Source: Odontesthes bonariensis (lineage: Eukaryota; Chordata; Actinopteri; Atheriniformes; Atherinopsidae). From it: 64,000 bases of DNA. The position numbers and the translations under genes are program-made. Every line of letters starts with the position of its first letter. Position 1 is the first letter of the stretch. A model generated the notes under the pieces. The model was not told where the DNA came from and made no database searches. It was given only the letters and a program-made list of their open reading frames with translations. The stretch lies in contig NW_027457389.1 of the NCBI RefSeq assembly GCF_027942865.1, positions 1 to 64,000 of the forward strand, written 5' to 3'. This document shows positions 1-10,949 of this stretch, one piece after another.

Positions 1-226
1 TACTACAGGGCAGAAAATGTTGGTATAAACAGAGGTGTATTGTTGTAGTGTTTTGTTTAATTAATAAAGTCAGTTACTGTTTACTGGAAAAAATACTGTT
101 AGATTTTATCCCCTTTTTCTCTGTTTCAATAGAAGAAAACTGTCTTCTGTCATCGCCTGTCGTATGATTGAAAAAGAGAAACACTCATTTATTTCATCGA
201 TAATGCTGAAACATTAATGCTCTTAC

Positions 227-266
227 CAAAGAACAGAGCAGCCATCATCATCATGAACCCATCCAT
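227..266 (-). CDS. Double-CTLD lectin copy A, coding exon 1 only (gene cut by window edge)
   Basis: This is the first coding exon of a secreted C-type lectin gene that continues beyond the left edge. Read on the minus strand it encodes MDGFMMMMAALFF plus one base, a hydrophobic signal-peptide start. It ends in a donor reading G|GTAAGAGC and begins after an acceptor TTGTTTGCAG near 278. The same exon with the same phase heads copies C, D and E. The window starts inside intron 1, so the two lectin domains and the C-terminal exons are not visible and it is unknown whether this copy is intact. Its promoter and 5' untranslated exon lie at 828-943. Confidence 0.85.
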
Positions 267-827
267 TTTGATATTTACTGCAAACAAGAAGATAATGTGA
301 CACAAAACCAGCTGTAAAGCTTCTACATGACTATTTATTTGCAAATATTTCCAAATAAATACTTGTTGACTCTTGGTTTATTCTGCCTGAGTGAGATCTC
401 TACTGGTGTAAAACTGGAATAATCCAAAATGATGTACGCTCAAATTTATCCAGCTTACAATCATTAAAACAAACAAAATAATCAAGAAAATACAGATTGC
501 AACGAAAGAAAGTTTGTGGTTCTTTACGACGATGAGCCCAAAAGACATTAATGATTGTTAGTATATTGCCTGATTAGTTTCCTGTTGACTGATGGTCAAA
601 TTTATATGTAAACTCAGTAACTAACTTAGTCTGTACTTGTTCACAGCTATAAACCATCAAAGGTTTTGATTTTGTCATCGAGAAAGAAGATTTTTACCAA
701 ATGAAACTCAACTAAAAGTTGACTGTATGATTTAAAAACTAGCTCCATGTGAGTCTTTCAGTCACATTGTAAAGGTTTGATACTCTATTCATCTGATAAG
801 TACATTGGAAATATTAAAGTTACTTAC

Positions 828-943
828 AAGTCTGAGTATAACGTCTGGAGGCTTTGAAGTCCGGTATGAATTGAACTGGTATATATGTGAAGTCGGACGT
901 CAGACTGTATGAAAAATTCTTGGTGTAATTTTCATATGCAAAG
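828..943 (-). promoter_or_regulatory. Lectin copy A promoter and 5' untranslated exon
   Basis: On the minus strand an octamer-like CTTTGCATATG (933-943) is followed about 48 bases later by a TATA-like TATATACC (878-885). A short exon then ends at 828 with donor CTT|GTAAGT. The exon would splice to the acceptor just upstream of the start codon of copy A. The layout is repeated at copies C, D and E. The octamer differs from the classical ATTTGCAT at one base. Promoter activity is inferred from layout only. Confidence 0.6.
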
Positions 944-1226
944 TTTTCCTTTGGGGAAGTTATTTTTTGTGGGCTGTCCTTCCACTGCTTAGAGATCAAT
1001 ACAGTCTCTGTAAAACTGATTATAGTGAGGGAAAAGATGCCATTCAGGACCAATAGGAGACTTTATTTTTTTTTATTTGCTTTTTTTATTTCATTTCAAT
1101 TCACCATTTTAGGTATTAAAAAAAATCTCTTTCTGATTTTTCATTTTAAACCTCTGACCATATGTCTTTATATGTATGTATATATGTATCGATCCATACG
1201 TATAGATCGATAGATTGATATGTTCA

Positions 1227-1390
1227 TGTATAACGGGGTTGAGGTCAGGACTGCAGGAAGGCCATTCCATCCTCTGGCCATCAATCAGTTCTTTTCTTCA
1301 GCAGCTACAGATCTGTGATTAGCCCTTAAAGTTCTGATTGGAGCATCCTTAAAACTTTTATTAATCTTTTGAACATTGCATCTGTGCATT
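1227..1390 (-). mobile_element. Tc1/mariner scrap
   Basis: A stretch containing GGTTGAGGTCAGGACTGCAG and GGCCATTCCAT, hallmarks of the antisense strand of fish Tc1 transposase genes, followed by typical downstream Tc1 sequence. It is far too short to encode a transposase. The same scrap is present at 40912-41075, so it predates the segmental duplication. Confidence 0.65.
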
Positions 1391-2268
1391 AAATGTACAC
1401 GTTTGAATTACTTATTGAATTTGTACCTGGCTTAATTAAGTTTGCCTGCATTTTAAGTCATGGTTTGACACATTACCACCTACTTGGTTATGATTTAGAT
1501 ATTAACAACAACATGACTAAGGTTTGCATTGAAACAGACACTGTAATAACGTATCGCATCAAATATAATTCTCCTGGATTATAACTGCTGAGTCACACCA
1601 CAATGGAAAAATAAACTAAATGTGTTGGTCACATAAACCACTCATCCTACTGAAATAGATCACTGGGGTGGCATGAAAAAAAATCATTTGTGAAGATCAG
1701 GCTTCACAGAGACAAAACTCTGAGGGCATTCATGTATGTTGGTATCATTTATCTCTTACAAAGAAATATATTTAAAAAACTTTAGTTTAAATCTCTGCAT
1801 CATTCTTCATTTGCTTTCATTCGCTCCGACAAAACAACAATTTCAATATGAAAAACATATGAAAATAGACGCAGAGTAGGAGCTTACTCCTCCTACCACT
1901 ATTTCCATATGCAAAGATTGACCTCAAAAGCTCTCTTTCTCTTTAAGGGTATTTTGGGCAGTAATAGCCTTCATTCAACAGTAGGTACAAATATATATTT
2001 AACAATATATGTTAAATATATACATATATTCATATTGTACATTTACATATACAATCTAATGTTTTATTAGATTGTTAAATATATGTACATAAAAAAAAAG
2101 CAGAGGGAGCAGGACTCATCAGGCAGTAATCCAAGAAAAGGATATTTTTATGCAGTACAATTATTATATTATATCTAACCATGTATTTCTAATGGAAAAG
2201 GTTAACCAAGTAGTTTGTAATGTGTAAAACAACAAAATAGGACGGTAATTGAACATGGCTCTCCTGCT
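1391..2268. other. Upstream flank of copy A, no gene seen
   Basis: AT-rich flank with no supported gene. It holds a second octamer-like CATATGCAAAG at 1906-1916 followed by a T-rich block, matching sites near 21608 and 57386. It also holds an AT-rich inverted-repeat patch near 1985-2095. The short ORF at 1393-1584 is conserved at 41074 only because the block is duplicated; nothing suggests it is coding. Confidence 0.5.
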
Positions 2269-2887
2269 CAGAGGCGCACCTTGTCAACAGGCAAGGCAGG
2301 CAACTGCTTGGAGCCCCGAGCCACTAGGGAGCCCCCGAGAGCTGAGGTCCATTCAATCAAAGATTGTCTAGTTACTTTAAAAACTGTCTCAAACTGTTGC
2401 GAACGTTCGTGGTGAACGTGTTTTCTTTGAACAGTTAAATTTATATGATTTAGTCAAAGATTGTCTAGTTAACATGTCTTTGGATCTGGAGGACATAGTA
2501 TCAGCATTTGCACAAGCCAAGGCCCGTAAGCAGCATTTCTAAAAGCAGAGCATACTGTAAATTGGGCTTATGAGGAACTTAATACTGTATATACTTTGTA
2601 AATATGTACTGTAAATATTTTGTACAAAGTTTATATTGGGTTTTCTAAGTAATTCGCGGTATTTTAGTCAATTTTTTTTAAATTTTATTATTAGTCTTTT
2701 TTAGTTATTTATTTATTCTTTACATGTATATTTTAAAAATAACAATGTTTTTCATGTTTGGAATAAAAAGAGGTTTTATTTCATACATTTTTCGTTGGTG
2801 TCAGATGTTTTGGTGACGAACACTGGTCGGTAGGGCCCCCTAGGATTTTTTTGCTTGGGGCCCCCACAGACTCTAGAATCGCCACTG
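2269..2887. mobile_element. Non-autonomous hAT-like transposon
   Basis: A 619 bp insertion bounded by CAGAGGCGCACC and, inverted, CAGTGGCGATTC, flanked on both sides by the 8 bp duplication CTCCTGCT (2261-2268 and 2888-2895). The paralogous position at 41952-41959 has a single CTCCTGCT and no element, which proves the insertion boundaries. There is no transposase ORF. An 8 bp duplication with CAG...CTG termini is typical of hAT elements. Confidence 0.9.
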
Positions 2888-3243
2888 CTCCTGCTGGACA
2901 GTGTGTCGGTAGCTCCGGTATTTAAGTCTGTTCGACCTCCAAATGTGGACCTTGTTGCCTGTTAAATGTGATGCATCAGCGGTTTCGTGACTTTTATACA
3001 AAATGATATGACACTGCATTCCTCTATGAAGTTATTGTGTCCCATAGCAGATAAAAACAGTGAAAATTGTGTCTGAACACAAACCAATAGCTTTGAGACT
3101 GGGTTGAACACGCAGCACAGAGTAAAAAGTCTTGTGCTATAATTATCATTGCAAATTAGGTGGTTCATGTCACAAGAAACCAAACGGAAGACATCCCGTG
3201 GCCTCTGTGGGGAATCCAGGCAGAGAACCACAAGGAGCACCTG

Positions 3244-3836
3244 TAAGTTGAAAAAACGGAGAAATAAAACAAAACAACAAAAACAACAAAGAAAAAAGAA
3301 AGCACAAGCAGCCACAACACCAGCACCAAGCACACACAACACAACCGTGGATACAGATGGCCCGAAACCACAGGACAACACAGCAACTGCATAGCAAGCA
3401 TGCAAATGGGCCAATAAATGGGTGTGTGTGCACATGTTATACACTCAGCATAGGTCCCACATGAACCGTGCTCAGTTATGAGTGTATAGGGCCACCGCCC
3501 TCCCCCCCAGCAATCAGAAGCAGGCAGGGAGGACCCCAAAACCCAGGCCACCAGCAGCTCCCACGGAGCACAGAACCGGGGAAGCCCACCGCAGGGACAA
3601 CCATGCATCCACCCAGAACACTGCAGAGGAAGCCCAAGGACAGAACCCCCACGACCATAGGACAGAGGCCTCCCGGGAATCAGGGGCGACAGCCCACCGG
3701 CCCCGCCAGGTCCCTGCCAACCAGACACACGTCGAGTGCCGTACCCGGGCACTCATACATGTGGTTTGCTGACTGCTGCTGCTGCACACTAAATGCCCCC
3801 CGGTGACAATAAAGATTAACTTAAACCTTGAATGTG
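3244..3836 (+). mobile_element. 3' end of a LINE-like retroelement
   Basis: An A-rich start, a GC-rich middle and an AATAAAG followed by TTAACTTAAACCTTGAA resemble a LINE 3' untranslated region. A shortened copy of the same tail ends at 9526 and a second full copy lies at 45276-45796, each immediately beside a lectin 3' flank. No reverse transcriptase is present. The left boundary is approximate and the family is not identified. Short overlapping ORFs here in several frames look like composition effects. Confidence 0.5.
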
Positions 3837-5254
3837 TAATCTGAATATAGAAAATGACATCAGATGCTGCTGATGCAGTGGTCACGTAATGTTACCATGA
3901 ATATATACACATGCAGCACAGATAAAACTGCACAGGCATAATCAGACAGACACTAATCAGGGACACATGTTTAATCTGAGTATAGACAAGGTCTCTTTGC
4001 AGAAAACTTTTATTTTAGAAATACAAATGATCATAAAATTGAAGGGAAAAGTTTTTAGTAAAAACACTGATGGATTTCAAATTGTTTTAATAAGCAGTGG
4101 ATGTCATTGCTTTAAACTTGAAGATCTCTTGGGAATATAAAGACATGCTCAGAGTTTTATTGGTTGAAAAATCAGAAAACAAGCTCATTATTATTCAGAC
4201 TATCTTTATTTATCTTAAAACATGTTCCAGGTTATCTTATCTGCTGATGAAAGTAATAAAGTCAAATCACTCAGTGAGAAATAAAAACACATCAAAGTTG
4301 AACAGTGTTTAAAAATATGAATGGAAGTAAAGTAATTATTAAAAAGAATTAAACAACTAACAAGCACAGAAATCATGGCCCTTATCTAATGAAGCTCTGT
4401 TAAAAATGCATATCATATGATTAGTTGTTGGTAAAAGTGCCACTTTGGTTCAATCTGTCACTTAAATTAGAGCAAAAAAAAGAAAAAGAAACTTAAAAAA
4501 TCTATCAGTCCCGTCTCTCATTTTGTCCTCGAGTTGCTGCTGTCGGTTTCTGAGCCTCCACGTGAGACATTACGGTTGCAGACGTGTTACTGTTTAGAAA
4601 ATGTGAGTTATGCACAGGTAAAATCATCATGTACTTCAGAGTTTTGTGTTCCAACTGAAGTAGAGCTGGAGCTGAATAAAAGCCACGTCTGCTGCAGAAT
4701 CATTTCTCACAGAACAAAACAGCAATTAAACATTTTCACATGCATTTCAGAGCCAGATGTAAGCAGATGTTAGCAGCGTTTCTGACAAGATGGGGCTTAA
4801 ATGTTGCTTACCTAATTTTCATACAGGCGTCTGCTAAATGATCAAATGTAAATGCACATTATATCACCATGTTGATGACTACTTGAACTGAAAGATGGAG
4901 GAAAAACTACTGATCTGCGTATGTTTCTAAATTCCTTCTTATGTTCAATGAGACTGACCTAATAATTGAATAAGATGCTTAATAAAACTTGCTGCTGCCA
5001 AGGTAACCATGGCTTTTACCACATCACCCGGGACTAAAATCTAATGGCATTCAGTTTTAAGTTGTACCAGTGAAAATCCACACAAATATATATGCGTATG
5101 TGATTTGGTTATAAATCAAATACCACTCAAGTCAAACTACATAAAAGCTTCAGTACAGTTCACCACAGTGAAGAGAGACAATCAAAACGGCATTAAGAAC
5201 AGTTGAGTACATGATTGTTCCCTGATTTAAATCACTGAGTTTTGTGAATTCCTC
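3837..5254 (-). other. Lectin B 3' untranslated and downstream flank
   Basis: On the minus strand this follows the stop codon of lectin B and is closely repeated after copies C and E. AATAAA-type signals (TTTATT on the plus strand) occur near 4155 and 4206, which would give a 3' untranslated region of roughly 1 kb. Short plus-strand ORFs at 4097-4312 and 4534-4773 are shared between copies because the DNA is duplicated; I do not call them genes. Confidence 0.5.
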
Positions 5255-7094
5255 TCAGTCTTTTTTTTCAGTTTTTTTGGGTGGACTCTTCCATCGCAGT
5301 TTGAAGTCAGTCAATCCCTGACGTGTCAGCAAGTCGTTCATCTGAAGAGGAATTAAATAAGCAGTCACCGACATAACCATAACTTATACTGAAATAAAAA
5401 CGGGGACAGAAAGTTTTACCTGCTGGAGGACCTGGCTGTAAATAGCTGGATCAGTCAGGTCAGCATCAGTCTCAGTCGTTATCTTGAAAGTGGAGGTCAT
5501 CCTTGAAACTGAACATAAACACTGAGTCAGAAATAATGGGACACATTTTAACTGAAAAGAAAATGTATTTCTTTATAACGTTATGAATAAGCACCTTGAT
5601 GGCAGATGAATGGCCACTTGTAACTACAGAACTCATCATGCCACTGATGCAAAGGACTTTCCATCACACAGTGTTGAATTCCATGAATGTTCCTTTCGTC
5701 TTCAGGGTCCCAGTTGGTGAGGGAGCTTTTGCTCTTGTCGGACCAAGTCCATGGAACTCTGTACAGACCGATCCAAGGTGCAGCTCCAGATGGTTTTGTC
5801 CTGAAAGCCTCAGCGTTTTCTTCCTCATTTTCAATCATTGCTAAGTCCGTGTAGTGTTTCCTGCAGTACTCTTGAGCAGACTTCCATGTTTCCCCTTGTG
5901 AGAAGAACACATAGTTTTTCTTGTTTTGCTTTGTAACTGCAACAGAAAATAAACCAGTGGAAGTTCAATTATTCCTCTTGTGCTGCATTTCAGTTTGTTT
6001 TTGCACAACGATGAAGATATTGATAACAACTGCTCAGCTGTTCCCAAGTGCTTAGATAGAAGCCAACAAGAACTATTTACTGGAAACCTGCCAGCTTGTG
6101 GTTCTCCTAAGGGTAGCTTGTTGAGCCATGAATTATAATTTAGAGGACATTTACAGAAGGTCATGAAATGGAAACTCCCTCTACGTTTAGATAATAATAA
6201 CAATAATGATCTAAATATAAATAAGCCTAATAATAAGGCTTCATGACTGCTGGCACATGCAAAGAGCATCATATGAATGTATACGTTTCCTTATTTAAAT
6301 AGAATCTATTATAGTTATAGTTAGTAAGACGTGCGTAAAGTTTTATGTACTTGGCACTCAGGGTCTTCCATAGTAAGAGGCATAAAGAGAAGCATTGCTG
6401 CACCGGAGGAGACACCTTTTATTACTATTTACGAAAAAATCTTTTTAAAATGATTGGATTAAATCTATAAAACATGACTTACCATTGTAGCAAATAAAGT
6501 CTTTGGTCAGGAAACAATCCATATCACCCCATAGTCCTGTGGTGTTCATCACTACACACGTTTCCTTTGCCCATATGTAATCTGGTTGACCAGAATCCCA
6601 CATCTGGAAACCGGTTTTGCTCGTTTCCCCGGTCGTTGACCATCTCCAAGAGTTGGTGTCATTGCCCATGGAAGTTTTCCAGGACTTGGGGTCATCCCAG
6701 AGTCCGATCCACGCAAAGGAATAAGAGAAATCAGCTTTCAGCCTGCTTATATCATCCATGCTTTCGAAGGTGGCCAAGTCGGTGTATTTGTCTCTGCAGT
6801 ACTGTTGAGCGTCTGCCCAATTCATTGGTATGTTAACATAGTGGTAATGACGCGCGGGGCACTGTGAGCAGGAGCTGAGGTCAAGTCCTACATATAGATG
6901 GAGGATGTAGTTAGTGTTTATTGAATCATTTAAACAAATTAACACAGTTATGCTGAAGTCTTTGATATTCACAGTAATTTTTGTTGTTGTTGTTTGGACA
7001 ACTCAGTGACCTAAGGAACATACAAACTCAAAATTTCCTTTTCACAGTTTTAAAAAAACAATTTGATGTTCTGCTAATTGTGATTTTATTTCAT

Positions 7095-7125
<31 letters not shown>

Positions 7126-7886
7126 TATGGGGAAGATGATGATTTCACAAATACAGCTGTATTGATGCCGCCTGTGTTGTTTTTATTCAACATGTTAAAC
7201 CATGTTTCAGTCGATTTTCTATTAGCTGGAGAAATTTCAGTTAAACTTCATCCCCTTTGACTATGTTTCAATATCAGTTGTGAGACAATTGAGAAAGAAA
7301 GAAACCTTTCTCTAATTGCTAATGCTAGAACAATAATGCTCTTCTCAACAGGAACGACAGGTAAATAACTCCCCTTTCATCAGGAATCTGGCTTGGTGGT
7401 GTGCTCCTGTTTACTTAGTTTTATTCAGTCGGTGTCTTCTCTTGCAAAAATCTTCACATACTCACACAGCTGTTGCTTTTGTTTGTGAAATAAGTTCACT
7501 CTTAAATGCACACTTCAGTGTGACCTCTCCTATGTCGTCTTAAATTTGAGCTCCTTCATCACAGAAGTTATATATTCTGTATATATAATATAAATTAAAT
7601 GTGTTAAGCCATAAATGGATACATATGAAATAAATAAATGCTTATTTTGTTGTAGCACTACTTTCCATATTTCCACCTGCATTATTTCTGTGTATATTTC
7701 CTCGATTTATTCTTATTTGTAGAGGTCCTATCTCAGCAGTGATCTGAACTTTAGAATTGGCACGTTTTTCTTAAGTCAACCTTCTCTTAAAGGTCTACAC
7801 TTCTCAGCTCGGTGACTTAATGGAAGATCAAACAGTTAGAGGCTCTTACCACAGAAGAGGAGGATCAGATGCAGTGTGTTGTCCAT
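5255..7886 (-). CDS. Secreted double C-type lectin domain protein, copy B (intact, 319 aa)
   Basis: Exons in transcript order: 7850-7886, 6483-6887, 5936-5595, 5508-5420 and 5341-5255 (all minus), with GT/AG junctions and a continuous frame. Exon 1 encodes MDNTLHLILLFC, a signal peptide unlike the MDGFMMMM of other copies. CTLD1 (about residues 13-147) has the Cys pattern, WIGLWDDP, and a QPD triplet of the kind linked to galactose-type binding; the usual WND is WGD. CTLD2 (about 148-261) has WIGLYRVP and FICH but WDPED in place of EPN/QPD, so Ca-dependent sugar binding there is doubtful. The tail is a linker plus a lysine-rich end. It resembles teleost L-selectin-like or CLEC20A-like predicted proteins; a symbol is not justified. 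The 5' region (6940-9430) is not shared with other copies. Confidence 0.85.
7098..7124. repeat. TG microsatellite
   Basis: A run of TG dinucleotides interrupted once by TTTG, inside intron 1 of lectin B. Confidence 0.9.
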
Positions 7887-9430
7887 TTCAGATTTCACTG
7901 AAACTTAGAAAGAAATATTAGAAATTAGAACCACACCAGGAGAGCAGACGCTAAAACACAAAGCCACCTTGAATAAAACCTTGACTGGGCTTTTACGGCT
8001 GCACCATAATTAATGACATTCTTTTTGCTCATATTTATAGTGCCCTCCGTAATGTTTGGCATCACAATCACATTTTTCTTTCTCTGTTCCTCATTGTGAA
8101 ATTCTAAATCAAATAATTCAGACATGATTAAAGTGCACATTCCAGACTTTGGTTTAGAGTCATTTTCATACATTTTGTTCCTCCATGTAGGAATTGCAAC
8201 ACTTTTATAGCTTTGTTTTTTGGAAATAAGTTGTTCTGTAGATTCTATGTGCAATATAAAACTCTACCAGTGGAATTGCTGGTGTTTTGATAAATAGCAG
8301 CCGACAGTGTTTTTATTTTGTTCAAGTTGAGTTAGCCTTGGTTTTGTGTGTATTTGTGGATTTCAGATTACAAATGTAAATTTATTCTGCAGATGTTATT
8401 AAAAAGCATTTCTGAAAATTTAGTGTTGCTGCTGGGGAAAAGTTCCTCAAAAGTTCAAATTTCACAATTCAAAACTGAAATATTCTGTTCAATCGAGCAG
8501 GTTGAGGCAGATCAATCAAACAAATGGTAACAGACTTATATTAGTAATGTTAAAAAATGTGAAGATGAAAGAAGATAGAAGATATACCTGCAGGTATGAA
8601 TCCAGCCTTTGAGCAGAGCAACAGCACATCAGTGCAGGAATGGCTGACATCTGCGTGGAAATGTCCTCTCAACCCTCTGCTCACCATTATTTGGTTTCAC
8701 AGTTTTTGCATGATAATTTTCAAGTATCCAAATGATCAGCTTAACAAAAGCCAGCCCTGCGGATGTGTTTTGCCTCGTGTTGTTGCATCCTATAACCTGA
8801 AATCCCAAATAGGTCTGTGGCAGAAACCAAAGCAGAACATGACACATAGCCTACTGCAGTGCAGTGGAAAACAAAGCAAAATCAGTACATTTTCCTTAAA
8901 TGCTGCTCTTTGACGGCGTTTTTCATTGTTTGACATCTTTGGTACATTGTTAGGGGCACTGGGTTTTCAATGAACAGGTGTAAACAGATGTAAATCCCTG
9001 CTATGGCTGTGGATGCATCGGTGGTGTGGTGCCGATATAAAGAATATGATTTAAATGTGCCAAAACAGTCAGCATTATTTTCAGTCATAAAAATCTTAGT
9101 CTGGAAAACTGAAAAGAAAAAAACAAAAAAACATTTCTACAGCATCAGTCGCTGTTTCTGTGCTTTCAGTTCCTGTTAATCCAACACTTACCAACCTACT
9201 TTGCTGAAGTTGGCACACATAGGATGCATTTTTACCGTAAGCTAATAAGTTTGAACGTGAAAACAGTTCTGTACCAGGTTTCGTGCAGTGTTGAAGGCTC
9301 AATCCTTTTTTTCTGACCCTGGTCACCCCCTTTTTAACAAGTGTGAGGTTCCTCCACCAGCTCGTAGAAACTACTACTTTACTATTTTTATGTCAAACCT
9401 CTGTTTACATTCACTGATGTTTTATCTGCA
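7887..9430 (-). other. Copy B-specific upstream region
   Basis: This region has no counterpart beside the other copies. It should contain the copy B promoter, but I see neither the octamer/TATA arrangement nor the 5' untranslated exon of copies A, C, D and E. ORFs up to about 109 codons on both strands have no recognisable features. The segment near 7200-7340 inside intron 1 of B still resembles the exon 1 neighbourhood of other copies but no longer carries a usable exon 1. Confidence 0.4.
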
Positions 9431-9526
9431 GTGAGGATTCATACATGTGGAAAGGATGACCGTTTCTGCTGCTGCACACTAAATGGCCCCTCGGGGGAAA
9501 ATAAAAATGAACTTAAACCTTGAATG
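9431..9526 (+). mobile_element. Shortened LINE-like 3' tail
   Basis: It ends in GCACACTAAATGGCCCC, an AATAAA-like stretch and ACTTAAACCTTGAA, as do the fragments ending at 3836 and 45796. It marks the left border of the copy C duplication. Confidence 0.5.
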
Positions 9527-10949
9527 TGTAATCTGAATATAGAAAATGACATCAGATGCTGCTGATGCAGTGGTCACGTGATGTTACCATGAATATATAC
9601 ACATGCAGCACAGATAAAACTGCACAGGTATAATCACAGACAGACAATAATCAGGGACACATGTTTAATCTGAGTATAGACATGGTCTCTTTGCAGAAAA
9701 CATGTCTTGTAGAAAAAAAATGATCATAAAATTGAAGGGAAAATCATAAGTAAAAACACTGATGGATTTGAAATTGTTTTATAATAAGCAGCGGCTGTCA
9801 TTGCTGTAAACTTGAAGATCTCTTGGGAATATAAAGACATGCTCAGAGTTTTATTGGTTGAAAAATCCGAAAACAAGCTCATTATTATTCAGACTATCTT
9901 TATTTATCTTAAAACATGTTCCAGGTTATCTTATCTGCTGATGACAGTAATAAAGTCAAATCACTCAGTGAGAAATAAAAACACATCAAAGTTGAACAGT
10001 GTTTAAAAATATGAATTGAACTAAAGTAATTATTAAAAAGAATAAAACAACAAACAAGCACAGAAATCATGGCCCTTATTTAATGAAGCTCTGTTAAAAA
10101 TGCATATCATATGATTAGTTGTTGGTAAAAGTGCCACTTTGGTTCAATCTGTCACTTAAATTAGAGCAAAAGAAAGAAAAAGAAACTTAAAAAATCTATC
10201 AGTCCCGTCTCTCATTTTGTCCACGAGTTGCTGCTGTCGGTTTCTGAGCCTCCACGTGAGACATTACGGTTGCAGACGTGTTACTGTTTAGAAAATGTGA
10301 GTTATGCACAGGTAAAATCATCATGTACTTCAGGGTTTTGTGTTCCAACTGAAGTAGAGCTGGAGCTGAATAAAAGCCACGTCTGCTGCAGAATCATTTC
10401 TCACAGAACAAAACAGCAATTAAACATTTTCACATGCATTTCAGAGCCAGATGTAAGCAGATGTTAGCAGGGTTTCTGACAAGATGGGGCTTAAATGTTG
10501 CTTACCTAATTTTCATACAGGCGTCTGCTAAATGATCAAATGTAAATGCACATTTTATCACCATGTTGATGACTACTTGAACTGAAAGATGGAGGAAAAA
10601 ACTACTGATCTGCGTATGTTTCTAAATTCCTTCTTATGTTCAATGAGACTGAGCTAATATTTGAATAAGATGCTTAATAAAACTTGCTGCTGCCAAGGTA
10701 ACCATGGCTTTTACCACATCACCCGGGACTAAAATCTAATGGCATTCAGTTTTAAGTTGTACCAGTGAAAATCCACACAAATATATATGCGTATGTGATT
10801 TGGTTATAAATCAAATACCACTCAAGTCAAACTACATAAAAGCTTAAGTACAGTTCACCACAGTGAAGAGAGACAATCAAAACGGCATTAAGAACAGTTG
10901 AGTGCATGATTGTTCCTTGATTTAAATCACTGAGTTTTGTGAATTCCTC
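9527..10949 (-). other. Lectin C 3' untranslated and downstream flank
   Basis: Nearly identical to the flank of copy B at 3837-5254, including TTTATT (AATAAA on the minus strand) near 9898. No separate gene is supported. Confidence 0.5.

Larger units (their letters stand above)
1..3819. repeat. Segmental duplication block 1, left copy
   Basis: This block aligns with 39735 to about 45780: lectin exon 1, its untranslated exon and promoter, a Tc1 scrap and a LINE tail are in the same order with few substitutions. The left copy carries a hAT at 2269-2887 that the right copy lacks. The right copy carries an LTR element at 42309-45270 that the left copy lacks. Both empty sites are visible, so these insertions followed the duplication. 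Confidence 0.9.

Noticed and set aside
3165-3752. 195-codon minus-strand ORF and overlapping frames
   Set aside because: Low-complexity, repeat-derived (LINE-like tail), open in several frames and different in the right copy.
4534-4773. 79-codon ORF conserved at 10228 and 46495
   Set aside because: Conservation is explained by recent duplication of the lectin 3' flank; introns and intergenic DNA are equally conserved. It is antisense to the likely 3' untranslated region.
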